From contig JACGCN010000011.1 of the NCBI GenBank assembly GCA_014905825.1, positions 1,054,001 to 1,118,000 of the forward strand: 64,000 bases of DNA, given 5' to 3'. This document shows, in pieces, positions 46,744 through 58,530 of the stretch. Source of the stretch: Lyophyllum atratum (Eukaryota > Basidiomycota > Agaricomycetes > Agaricales > Lyophyllaceae). A program made the translations under genes and the position numbers. The notes under the pieces are model-generated. The model was not told the origin of the DNA, did not search any database, and was given only the letters and a program-made list of their open reading frames with translations. Position 1 is the stretch's first letter. Every line of letters starts with the position of its first letter.

Positions 46744-49700
46744 TTATGTTCCATTCGCAAACCATTCACCCTCGTTCATCATATCACAGCTCCTGATTCC
46801 ACTTATGATCACAGTCGGCTCCCCTTGTGATACAACCACCAGCCTGACCTCGTCGCCCTCACTGCTGTCGTTCCCATGCGGCCAGAGCAAGAAGATCTGA
46901 AATTCTCTATCGCTGTGCCCGCTAAGCTCATCTGGTCTAACACAGATCACGCGAGAGCGGTACACTTGGTCGTGGTTGTAGACCAGTTTGTGATCAAGAA
47001 ACATGACGCCTGTCTGTTTCTCTCCCCGGAGCCGGAACATGTGCGGTGAAGAGATGTAGCACTCGTCGACAGTTAGAATTGTTGGATGTATGATATCGGA
47101 GTCATTGGGTCCTGGGTGTGGATCGCTCGGCATCATATCATCTGGGAGGTAGTAGAGCTCCGGCCAAGAGATGTTGCCTAATCTGTCGATACCGCCCACC
47201 GTTGCATCATAAAGATACGTCCCACAAGTGGAGAACTGCAGTCTCAAGAGATACTCGTCTGGGTAATCATGTTACTAAATTTGGAGCTACGAAGTGCAGA
47301 TACATGGCTCACCATTGATTTCGGTGGGTACCAGAATATCGCCCCTCAACTTTATCACGTATGTTTGTGTCAAGCTAATGCTGCCGAAGCATGATATTGC
47401 CAGAAGGTTGGAATCGTGTTGGCTAAAAACAACCGAGGGGGATATGGACCGCAGGGAGTCCTCCGAGTCAATTTGTATATCGGCGTCCGCTAAGTTGAGT
47501 GAGGCTTGCTGAGAAATATACCCCTCGGGAGTCAGGTCGAAGACGGACAAAATGCAGTCATATCCCTTGCGGTGTACACAGACGAGACGCCTCTCATCAG
47601 TGGTAAAATCAGCGCATAATAATTTCTCGGCTGAGAATGGCAATGTGAGAGCATGTAGGCCAGTCTCAAGACCGTTTGGGGTTGCTTGGAGTTGGAAGGC
47701 GCATCCCATTGTGATCATATATTTACCCCTCGAGCTTAAGATGTATGAGTAACCATACCAAGTATCGGCGGCAGTGAAGAATCGTTCCAGGATGGTGGAA
47801 GTAAGCCGTGGGTGTTGTGGTGTAAGCGACCATTTTTCCAGTGATAGGAATACCCGTCCAGCTTCGTCATGATCACTTGTGAATGCGAGCTATAACAATG
47901 CGGGCGTCGATTCAATTGCATAACTTACCTTGTATGAGAACATATTATGAGCCCTAGAACATCCTCAAACTTCACAACATGCACGTAGGGTCCCGTCCCG
48001 CTTGCAGGTGGCAATACACTACTTCGAGCTGCTGATACACGTATTTCTTCGTCCGGACACCACTCAAGGCTGATAGGTCGCTTGCTAACGACGCCATTAC
48101 GACTGGCAATAATCACATTGCCCACCAAGTTGTCGGTTGTGGGCGGCGTCAAGCAGAAGGTAATATCAGGATCCCGGTCCTTGAAAAGGAAAATCATGTC
48201 GGCGTGGTCGAGATAGTGCCCATGCTCATCCTTTGCAAATGTCCATACCCCAATAGACGAGCCTTTAGCATATTCCACTTTTTCAGCAGCCAGATCTCCT
48301 CCCGTCAGCACCATTGCATTGATAGACCCTACGAATTTCGTCTCGTCTCTTGAAAACCGGAGAAGCCTTAACCTATGTATAGAGAACGGAGTGGAGATTG
48401 TGATCGCCTTCTTCTCCTCGACGACAAAGCACATGAATCTGAAGAGCCCAAAGTAGATGTAGAGATGGTTGTTCGCATCCCGCGAATGGTCATCGTTGGG
48501 ACTTTGTGCAAATTCATTCACGAAAATGATCTTCTCGCCAGTGTCGCTGAAACTGAGCAAGTAGATCTCCCGAGTTTCAAGGCTAAACCCCTGTTTAGGA
48601 AGCCGGTGCATACAGAGGGATGTACCGCTAATGTCGAGGACCTCAAGTACTTCTTCCCCAGGGTTTCCAGTGTTAATCCTGGCAACGCGCTCACCCCTCC
48701 CACTGAAGCAGGTGTTAGTCACCATGAGCTCGGGATCAGGCTGATAGATGCTGGCCGGTCCATCGACACGCTCTTCGTTCAAAAGGTTCCAGATGCCGCC
48801 CGGGGCGACTAGAGTATTGTCGCTGCGAAAGGCTATGATACTGGCAGAGTTCCCCCACTGATGAGCTGCCGCCTCAAATATATCCGTTTGGGGGCTTGTT
48901 GACCGATCGACAAATGCGATTTCCGCCCAGGTATTCGCGCTAGAGAGAATTCCAGAAGTAATTAGGCTCCAACAGACTGTCTGATGCAAAAGTGGCTTGT
49001 TGGATTCATGGCTGCGAGATAGAAATGTGGCAGCAATGAATCCCGCTCGAGTGCTGACAGCAGCACACTGGAAGTGGAGAGATATTCCACCACTTTCTGC
49101 AACAGCTCCAAGTGCTGGACGCAATCGCATTCCCGTCTTTATGACCTGACGTTTCAAACGAATAGCATCGGAAACACCTTCGACCGCGAAAAGACTGTCC
49201 GTGAAGGGATGGTAGTGTATCCAGCTCCGCGAACTCTTCTCCAGGGGTGGGATCGTGTTGAATATATTGAGTGGGGGGTCGTCGTTTGTGTTGTCCTTGT
49301 TAGGGCCGCATATTATCTGCGGACGCGGTCGTGATATATCTGATTTCCTGATCGCGGATTGCGGTAAGCAGAGCCTAACCATTTGAGGTGCCCGAGATAG
49401 CGTTTGGGTAAAGTCTTCAAGCATCTTTGTCACCTCATGAGCCCAGCGGAAAATTTCGGAAAGTGCGGCGCTGGACGGTAACTCGGAAAATCGCTGGGCA
49501 ATATAGGCGCTGAATTCCGTGCCCGACTGACGGACGTATTCTTCTAACCAGAAGACGGAGCCGTTGCGCATCTTGGTGGTCTGCATTGACCCGCAGGGTA
49601 TTGAGCACATATTCGGGCCAATACGTAACAGCGTAGTCAAATAAGGGGTAGAGCTTTGTGAGATCATGTTTCGACGTTTCGACCAGTGTAACTTGTGTAC

Positions 49701-51530
49701 GCAGCGCCAGGGAATGCTTGAAGCGTTTGTCGGCATGAAGAGAACCAGAGAGAAGATAATCTAGACATGTCATGCCCATCGCACATTCCGCACGAGGGAT
49801 GTCAACCAGGAAAGTCGCGATGCTCTTCAAGGAAGAGATGAGATCCGGTGGAAGAGATAACTTTGAGATATCGCTGCACAGAAATTGCCGCGCTGATAAG
49901 TGGACAAGCCCAATCATATCTCCTTCATCCAAGCCAGTATATGCGACCAGGTCGCCGCAGGCCTCGACGATGTCCTTACGTGACCACAGAAGACCCACAC
50001 CGTACTCCTGTTCAAAGAAGCCCTCTTCATCGAAGAACCCCTTCGTCTGAGACTGGTTAGCTTGAATCTGCATCGCCTTCAAGGCTTGTTCCAATTCCGC
50101 GAATCGTAGTGGACGACTGCTAGCAACGATCCATTGCAATACTGTCCTTCCAAAGTCCCGATGCTGATCGTTCTCCGCGAGACGCTTGCATATGCGTGCG
50201 TACATCGCGTCTAATCCTTTGGGTAAATTCTGCAGAAGCTGCCAAATGTCGGAGACTCTGAGTTGACGTTTGACTTCTTTACACATGAGGTACGTCCAGA
50301 GAAACATCCCTTGGTGATTCTCTACCTTCCCAAGCTCCGCGATGACACTGTTCCGGAGGATCGTGTGCTGTGCCCCGCGAAGACGTTCAATTCTATCAAT
50401 CTTATACTTTGTGAAGGAAGCAATGTCGTGTTTGACATCCTCTTTACCGATTTCGAGGAAGTGGCTTTCCAAAAGAGATTCACGTGCGAATTCGTCTACA
50501 TGAGCCCCTGACTTCCGAGCCGTGATGACGACTCTGATACCACCCGACGCGGCTTGAGCGAGCTTCTGAAGTTCACGGACGAGCGGCTTGGAGCCTTTGC
50601 ATTCGTCCATTGCGTCGAGGACAATAGTCACCGCAGGCCAATTTCCAGATTGTCGGCTCTGACAGTACTCCGATATATACGTGGAACAAAGAGCCCAGAG
50701 CTGCTCGAAGTTGATATGGCTCTTTTCAGATAAAGCTTCCATGGCCGATTCCAGATTAGATAGGCTGGGGTGATGTGACAGGCGGAGGTGGGAATAGAGT
50801 CGGTCGAGGAGGGAACGGGTGACGGCCAAGGGAGTGCGCTTGCTATCATCGCTCTCTTTGAAGTAATGATACAGGGTAATGTGCTCATGTTCCAGCGTGC
50901 GAGAGTATGCACTGGCCTGGTTGATCAACCATGAGCTCAAGATCGTCTTGCCGGCCCCAGGAACACCATAAATGACGAGAAAAGGATTGGCTTTTCGCTC
51001 TATCCATTCCCGATATTGCTTCCTGCTCCGGATCCATTCGCATGTTCCATCATGATGATGCTTATCCGCCGAATGGAAATCAGCCTCATACGAAGGAGGA
51101 TTGATCCACTTTACAAGTCGGGCCTGGCGCGTGGTCCGAAACTGCTGCTGGGTCTGCTCGTGGTGGGACGCGGAATCCGCAAAATGTTGTGCGCTCGCTA
51201 CATGTTGCAGCCGAGATTTCTGTGCAGCTATCTCGGCTTGAAGTACCTGAAATTTTTGAGCCATGTAACTGGAAGACAAAAGGTTAGTAATGCCTGAGAA
51301 AATGCCTATGAATAGCATTGATGAGCATATAATGAGTCTCCTTAGATTCGTGAAGGACCCACGAGCTCGTTTGGATGGTTTTGGGCGATAATACTTGACG
51401 GCCTTTACCCAAAAGTCAATGATCGCAACGTATAGTGCTTCGATGACGGAAACCACTAGAGGCGTATCGCTGAACGTGTCCTCCAGAACTTTCACTGGGG
51501 TCCGTGGGCCGCTAAACGGCAGATCCGAGT
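46744..51530 (-). CDS. NACHT-domain NLR protein carrying a one-base frameshift
   Basis: Large exon from about 51530 to 47929, then 47875-47313 and 47258-46744 (introns 53 and 54 nt; phases agree). N-terminal part has a hydrophobic segment LIICSSMLFIGIFSGITNLL, possibly a membrane helix. NACHT: Walker A GVPGAGKTILSSW near 50950, Walker B TIVLDAMDEC near 50620, then VVITARKSG and the winged-helix-like LPKGLDAMYARI. The large C-terminal region (49.5-46.7 kb) is beta-rich, without clear WD signatures, possibly a divergent propeller. At about 49551 the frame jumps: upstream frame ends sensibly at QDAQRLRL, downstream resumes at WLEEYVRQSGTEF one base over, without room for an intron. The start codon is not resolved: the frame opens left of GTG 51495 with KIQNSDLPFSGPRTPVKVLE. 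Confidence 0.85.
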
Positions 51531-52294
51531 TCTGAATTTTCTTCGCGCCACCTCAAGAATGGTGACACCACCCAACCAGCAGATTTTGCCCAAGACGAGG
51601 AAGGTGATCTTGACATCAAGTCAGGGGCAAGGGACTCAACGAATGGCCCAGACATTTGGTGAAACATGGAATAGGCAGGCATAGGGCACAACGACGAATT
51701 TGACAACTTCTTAACCTGGGTGAAGGGGGGTTATGGTCACTGTGGTCTTCCATAGACGTCGTCTCAGCTTTCGAGTTGGGGCCCGGGGATCTCTGGCACG
51801 GGAAACACTTGCAACTCTGTCATAGCTTCTCATCTTGGAGGAGCCTCAACTCGTAGAGGCCGGCTGTACACGATGGCGCGATCACGGGGGTCGGTAGCAG
51901 AATCATCCAGCAGTGGAGAGTTAATCAAAATAATGGAGATTGCGATGGAAGATGGCGGGTACTGGCAGGGGCGCCAGGACTGGCACTACAAGTACTAGTA
52001 GTAGATGGTCTGGATGGTGTCTGCAGGCCCAGAAACGAGGGTCGGGACTCGGCAGTTGTGCGGCCTCCGTTGGTTTCTATGGGCTCTTGGAGAAGTAGAA
52101 CGAGCATTTGTGGTGTATATAAGTCTTTTATAGATTTGGTCTCCATTCAAGAATCAAGAGGCATCCTGGAGTGCAGGACACAAAGCAAAGACATACCAGT
52201 GCCCACCTCGGGGTCCCAACATCCAAACCAAGTACAAACTCTTCCTTTCAACTCCTGGCCTTGATTCATTGCAAACACGGTCTCCAGGGCATAG
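51531..52294. other. Upstream flank of the NACHT gene; first exon probably here
   Basis: The NACHT frame has no ATG before a stop near 51555, so a 5' exon should lie here or to the right; a minus-strand frame at 51706-51512 (MFHQMSGPFVESLAPDLM) is one candidate but is in another phase. Nothing else recognised. Confidence 0.35.
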
Positions 52295-52305
52295 GGAGGC
52301 ATTCC
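52295..52305. repeat. LINE target-site duplication, copy next to poly(A)
   Basis: GGAGGCATTCC, followed at once by the T-run; repeated at 53491-53501 (12 bp if the next T is counted). Confidence 0.85.
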
Positions 52306-53490
52306 TTTTTTTTTTTTTTTTTTTTTTTGAATCAATATTTGCGTGCGGAAGGGCATTGCCCCCATGATGCACGGTACATACGAACAGGGACTACTTAAGC
52401 TACGAGAGACGTGAGATGCGTCACCCCCCCGGTAAGCGGAGAAAGAATGAGCTGGCGTGTCCACGCCATTTTAGGTCACGCTCCCCTGATAATCCCTGAG
52501 AAAGCAAGACAAGAACCTTGTCAGTGAGACGCCCGTAGAGAGTGGTAGCAACGAAGGCCCGCTAGTGCGGGCGGAGGTGTAACGAGCAGCACGGATGTGC
52601 ACCCATACCAAGAGGGACAAGTTTTTAAGTTGATGTGTGTTGGAGGGCCTATATTCCGAGAGCCGTTGTGAGTCAAAAATTATAAGGGGGGGTAGCATAA
52701 ATGCGAGTGCTGGAGGTGCGCGCAGGTGGTTAGAAGTCGACGAGGAGGGGGTTGAGACGGCGGTCCGGGTGACGGGCGACTTTTGCATAGTCGGTAATGC
52801 GCTGGAGATGGAGGCGGCGCGCTGATTTAACAGTGGATTTGAACCGTTTCGTCGCATGGATGAATCTAATGACGTGTTTTAAGGCATCGGGGCTCGTCAG
52901 GAGGAATGACAATGACTCAGCTTTTCTCTGGAGTTTCTGTCGCAGGTGGCGGTGACGTTCATTCTGGTAGTGGGGGCAGACGATCAAGTAGTGGCGAACC
53001 GTTTCAACTGTCAGGCCCTGGCAGTGTGGGCACGAGGGTGTTTCGGAGCGATGGATGCGGAAGAGGTGTTGATTGAGGGGGGAGTGGCCTGTGCGAAGTT
53101 GAGCTATGAAGGCCGAGCGGCGGCGGTCGAGAAATTCGACAAGGCGTAGGAATTTCTTGGAGGGGAGAGATCTGTCGATGGCGTTGATGGCTGAGTACCG
53201 GGGAGACTTCTTCCACCTCTGCTTCCACCGTTTCCGGAGGGCGTCGAGGTGATCTTGACGGAGAGCAGGGATGCTGGCGGGGAGGGGTTTACAGCGAAGA
53301 TAGACCGGGAGGCGGTTGGCATCACTGGAGTGGCCCTGCGCAGCCAGTTTTGCAACTTCGTCGGCACGCTCGTTGGGGCCAAAGTCGACATGGCCCGGAG
53401 TCCAGTGTATCTGGAGGTCAATGACTCTACGTGTACGGTCTCGCCATACATTACCCTCGTTTAAGGCTGCCCGTCGTTCGCGGCCTCGGA
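52306..53490 (-). mobile_element. 5'-truncated LINE (non-LTR retrotransposon)
   Basis: On the minus strand the element runs from 53490 to a 23-base A tail (T-run 52328-52306 on the plus strand) and is bounded by an 11-12 bp duplication GGAGGCATTCC(T). Truncation at the 5' end, a poly(A) tail and variable-length duplications are hallmarks of target-primed reverse transcription. Only the 3' end of ORF2 remains. Confidence 0.9.
52730..53490 (-). CDS. LINE ORF2 C-terminus: RNase H end and zinc-finger-like tail
   Basis: About 253 codons, uninterrupted to the TAA at 52732. RNase H remnant IHWTPGHVDFGPNERADEVA (the histidine and aspartate of the last RNase H motif), then LRTGHSPLNQHLFRI and CPHCQGLTVETVRHYLIVC, a CxxC...H...C finger usual in basidiomycete LINE ORF2. 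Reverse transcriptase and endonuclease are absent, so the copy is dead although its frame is still open. Confidence 0.88.
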
Positions 53491-53501
53491 GGAGGCATTC
53501 C
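53491..53501. repeat. LINE target-site duplication, 5'-side copy
   Basis: GGAGGCATTCC, matching 52295-52305. Confidence 0.85.
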
Positions 53502-53708
53502 TAGAAGCTGTGGCTGGCTGATAAGAAGGCAGAGATAGGCTCCACGGTGGCGGCATATTTATTATTGACGGGCACAATTTCGATCCATCGAAGGATGTGT
53601 TAGAAGTCACGCACTGGCGATGCCCGACAATCGCTGCTCACTTAAGTCACCCCGGAACCTCTTACTCATAGTAACATATTCGTAGGGGGTAAAACCTTAC
53701 TAACAACA

Positions 53709-54600
53709 GTGGTGCAATAGTCACTTGTCATTTGCCCAGTGTCGCTGATGGCAGATTGGCAATTGCCATCCGCAATTGTCCACCGCTATTGGTTCTTGCA
53801 AATTGACAATTGCCAGGCTACTGCCGTCTACTGACATGCAAATAAATACAGTAATGAGTGTCACAAGGTCTCTGGGGTCCTTATTCCAAAAAAGTTTTTT
53901 TCTGCGCCTTCTCTGTTGTGTGGCTTAGTACGCATGTTGTTAATACTTTCAAGGATCTGCGGCACTTCTACATTGTACAGCTTTCTGCAGTAGCATTATG
54001 GATGGGTGAAGACACTGCAAGATATGTGTCCTGTCATATCTTCTATTTCGAGATTAAACTATCTGCGCACAGACACTTCTTACGTTTCCAACTTATCTGG
54101 AAGCCTTCTCCACTCCACAGATTTCTGCAGTAGCATTCCGGGAGTGGATGAGGACACTGCAAGATATGTATCCTGTGAGGTCTATTATTTAAACAGGAAC
54201 CACCCACATTTCCACCCTTCTATCTTGAATTCAAACTATGCACATACCAGCACACTTGTACAATCACAATCATTCTGTATGTCAATTGTCATGCATGCTT
54301 CAACAGTTGCCTACCACTACCCGACACTTGACAGGTCATCTGCTGTCAATTGTCATTGAGTGGGTAGGCAAGTTGTCTATTGTCACACTACTGGTATCTC
54401 TCTGTACCATCTTGCCAATTGACAAGTAGTCTATCGCCAATTGTCATAGAGCTCTCTGTACCATCTTGCCAATTGACAAGTAGTCTATTGCCAATTGTCA
54501 TAGAGTCTAAATCAAGTTGTCTATTGTCATTCAATTGCCTATTGGCAAATATGATCTTGGCAATTGACAAGTATTTTATTGTCAGATAGTTTATTCAATC
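53709..54600. repeat. Array of CAATTG-centred palindromes and short direct repeats
   Basis: At least ten sites resembling TTGYCAATTGRCAA occur here, e.g. near 53760, 53785, 53806, 54288, 54346, 54413, 54435, 54467, 54490 and 54557. Two nearly identical 54-bp units (CTGTACCATCTTGCCAATTG ...) stand in tandem at about 54397-54504. A longer direct repeat (CACTGCAAGATATGTRTCCTG) occurs near 54013 and 54155. It lies directly 3' of the KDZ transposase gene. Confidence 0.8.
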
Positions 54601-54618
54601 AAAAGTATTTTACATTCA

Positions 54619-57600
54619 CTACAAACTACTGTCTCTGCGAGATCGTTTCTTAGGAGATGTATCACGACTTGGCCTACGTGTGCCTTGCAGTTGCAGTGAT
54701 GCCTGTGGAATCACTGACCAACTCTCACTGCTACTCCCAGATGCATTCTCGAAAATATTCTCCTCTCTATATGCGTCAGTTAGAGCACTGATTTCAATTG
54801 CTTCCAAGAGTTCCTCATCATCGGCGTCCATTTCTTCCGAGGCGCTACCCTCTGATTCCACATTGTCGTCAACATCCCAACTGGGACTGATTTCCTCCAT
54901 TTCTGCCTGCTCCAGTTCCTCTTTAGATGGCCCCCAAGTTTCAGGCATGGCATATCTGGCAGGTAGACCTTGTGTTTTACTCTTCCATAAAGCACAGAGT
55001 CTTCTCAAACGAGCACGCTCCTCTCTGAGTTGGTATGTCAAGTCCAGGTCACCATTTTCAAAAGAAGCCTCCAAGGCTAGAATAACACAAGACCACTCTT
55101 CCAACATCCATTCTTGTAATGAGCAACGTTCCATAGCTAGACGCTGTTCCTCCTCAACACATCTGTCAAACTCCAATAATGCTTTGATACCACGTCTTGT
55201 ATTTTCATCTCCCAGCCATAGTGGAACTGTTCCAGAAAATTCATCATCTTGAAGACCAATATCTTGCCAGATATTATCATCAACATCAAGATCAAATAGT
55301 TTGTCTTTTTCAATCTTTGAAGGGACCAAGCCTGGTGTGGCTCCTGACTGAGCTGCCTTCAGAGCTGCCATTTCACTACAAAGATTGTTATACTTTGTTG
55401 CTAGATTCATGATTGTAGGCTCATGGCGCTTTACAGAGCCTTTGATATGGTTGTGAAGTTTTACTTCATTAGACTTTGTTTGACGATAAGCCCTCTCCAA
55501 GCGATCCAGTTCAAATTTTCTATCCCGCAGACGCGTGCGGATCCTATGCTTCAAAGCAGCAGCATTCACCCGTAGCTGGATAAACTTATTATCCTTTAGG
55601 TTGCTTAAATTGTGACGGCCATCAACTCCTAGAGCACTCCTTTTTTTCTCAATTGTCTTTTGAGTTGTATCATAGTTGCGCTGAGTAGCAGCTCTCTGAT
55701 CCCGCAACTCTTCAGCATCAAGACTTTGATATGACCCAGTGCTTAGCATCTGATCAAGTGTGTCAAGTCGGGCTTTATATATCTTCCGAGTTTCCAGCAG
55801 AGACAAGACCTCCTCCACTGCCTTATTCCCAGCTGTCTTAGACTGTTTCTTGAGTGGTTTGGTCTGCTCAATGACCTGAGCCTCCCATTCAGTCCTAAGA
55901 GTTGCAGCTGGAATATTGATTTCCTCCAGAACTTTCTCTGCTTTCTCCTTTCTCTTTTTGCACTGATCCCACTTACGTGCCAGCCAGATGCCTAGTCCAT
56001 GTAGAGACTTCTCATTGAGGTACTCAACTTGTCTGTCAATTGAGTAGAGTCTTTGGTAGTGACCAGATACTCTCAAAGAAGGAATCAATCCTTTAATCGA
56101 GCTCCAGAAGCGCTCGCAGCCTTCTCCGTCAGATAAGCCAAAGCCTGAGCATTTTCGAGGATGATATATGACCTGACAGGGCCATTGATGACCAAAGGCA
56201 TGAAACACTGATAACCCCCAGATGATCCTCGAAAACACTTCAGAATTCAAGAAGTCCCACTTTACACAGCTTCTGTGTAGCTGGCAACCTATATCATAGA
56301 GCACTCCCACAGTCATTGTGGAGGGCAAATGATCAAACAGTTGTTTGATCAAGGCCAAGGCATAGTGCTGGCGCTCCCCAGGTGAAGTCATATTTACTAG
56401 CCAGAATACTCTATCGTGCCTGCAGAGTAAAGCCATGAGACCAGTGTCTGAGAAGAACTTAGTACTGGCTTTGACACGTTTCTCATCTGCAGCAGTAAAA
56501 GACTCATGGCATGCATCCAGAACTGAGGTAGGCACTCTCATGAATGCCTCAATGCCATCGTCAGCATCCTTTTGGGATGCTTTAGGCTTTCGTGCGGAGG
56601 GACGCGAAGGTCGCATCTCCTCAACCAGCAGTTCCATATCCTTTACCTGTTTCTCTGAAAGGAATACTGTATCTGGATGAATATCAGCAGGACCACGCCC
56701 ACCCCCTCGGGGATTATGGCGGGACTTCTGAGTAAAGCATGCATCCAAAGTGTGAATTGAATCCACCCTTGTATCTTCGTCAGAATAGGTACAAAGAAAA
56801 TAATGTAGACATACTTAAAGTCTTTGCTGCCGAATGCGTTACTGCCATAGCATAGTGGACACCGTGATCGCAGATAATCACTTGGGCGTGAAAGAGGCGT
56901 GGACGTCTCAGAGGCTACAACAATAAGTCAAGAGTGATCATATTAAATCGGTATTTCTTACTATCTTCATCTTCCTCGTCTTCCGAGTGAACAGGCGGTG
57001 GCATCGAGTTTGAGGCTGGTTCATAAGAGATATATGAAAGGATTAAATTTGTTAATGGTATACCACGTACTATTTTCATCATGTACCGCATGTTCTAATT
57101 CCTCCTGATCATCTGAGATATGAACGTTATCCGCCAGATTATCTGCAAAGCATGAATTCTCCGTGAGATACATACATTAAATTTAATATAATAAACTGAC
57201 CGGACACATTCATCATATCGCTCTGTGCTTCGATTACTTCTTTTCTTGCCATACTTATCTTTGCCTTGACATATTCATCCTTCTTGTTGACGAGTCTCTG
57301 ATACCAATGAAACGCCGTAGCAAAACGCCGACGGAGAGACCCCTTATTTATAACATAAGCAGTTAATTACAATTGGCGAAATTTGACCACGTACCATAGT
57401 CTTCAATTTGTATTTACGCTTCGCAAGAAAGCCATCGAGTGTGTCACACCAAGCGGTATTGTTTGGCGGTGAACGCAAGAAAAGCTCTCTTACAAAATCA
57501 AGCATATTCAAATCCACAGCGAGTGATGGTTGCTTCGGGGCACATGGAAACAATCCACGTGACAGCAACTGCGTTGCTGCCGTACATGAACAAATTTGAA

Positions 57601-58135
57601 TCATGTTTATGCCTAAAACTTAGTGTTAATGAAAAGACCACCTCTGAATTGACCATCACTCACGGTCAAAATATATACATGCCACGTTAATTTGTTTCCT
57701 TGAGGTACAGTCACAGAAAATAGCAGAGTCGGGCGACACAGGATTTCGAAGTGAATCCGTCTCACGGAGAAGGGAGAGGAAGGGTGTCAGGAGGGAAGGG
57801 ATAACCACATTCATCCACATCGACCACTGGTTCTCCTTCTTCCGTGCATGAGAGCTAATTCCAGTCGTGGTCGCGCTTGGATGAAACATCACAGCACCAG
57901 CCCCTTCATCACCAGTAACACGAATTGACCCAAGCTGATCAACTTGTACTAATGGTCCCGTAGGTCCGTATGCATCACGCCGAGGCAGAAGCAGCAAGTC
58001 TTTCGAACCCCAAGGCTTTCGTTCTGCAGGAACTGATTCAGCAGCAACCAAGTCAAAAGCAGCCGCAGCAGTCGGAGTAGGCCCGGAGGCACGCTTCTGG
58101 GGTGAGACCTTACGACAAGGCGCGCGCATAGACAT
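54619..58135 (-). CDS. KDZ-superfamily transposase, apparently full length
   Basis: Seven exons: 58135-57664, 57612-57395, 57342-57201, 57142-57071, 57015-56962, 56914-56815 and 56767-54619, introns 47-58 nt; 1,068 residues with no stop or frameshift. Kyakuja/Dileera/Zisupton DNA transposases are the family; N-terminal landmarks are WSMWMNVVIPSLLTPFLSLL, the Cys cluster FCDCTSRKQINVACIYFD, LLSRGLFPCAPKQPSLAVDL and CPLCYGSN...KSRHNPRGGG. The C-terminal catalytic half has VLDACHESFTAADEKR, SDTGLMALLCRHDRVFWLVN, VLYDIGCQLHRS, FHAFGHQWPCQVIYHPRK and GFGLSDGEGCERFWSSIKGL, followed by coiled coils and an acidic tail. Element ends were not found; a palindrome array lies downstream. Confidence 0.93.
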
Positions 58136-58530
58136 GATAGGAGAGGGGAGCAGCGGGGGCGGAAACGAGAAACCGCGCGTCTCACCCACTTGCGGTTGAC
58201 GGCTAATCTCACACGCACGGACCTAAGGTCCGACGTCTACGGCTGATGAGGTGTATATTTTTTATGACAATCTACTACACGTATAGTAGATTTGTCCGAA
58301 ACAAGCTGGTGCGATATTTACAACAAAAAAACAGGCCCGGAATGGGCAACAGAGCATGTGATAACAAGTCCAAGCATAGTGTATGGAGGACGAGGGATAG
58401 GCGACGAGCGATTTGCGTTGATAGCGTAAAATAAAGAAGCCCCGAACGGGCGCAGAGCATAGCGATGTCCAAGAATGTCCAATGAAAACCGGGGATCCGC
58501 GACGATGACGATGACGACAAGAACTAAACA
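58136..58530. other. Space between KDZ gene and next gene
   Basis: Should contain the KDZ promoter. No terminal inverted repeat matching the left side was recognised. Confidence 0.35.

Noticed and set aside
52306..52328. T-run as a simple repeat or terminator
   Set aside because: Position exactly between a target duplication and the 3' end of a minus-strand LINE identifies it as the element's poly(A) tail.
58136..58260. Right terminal inverted repeat of the KDZ element
   Set aside because: No stretch here is the reverse complement of any segment near 53.7-54.6 kb long enough to be convincing.
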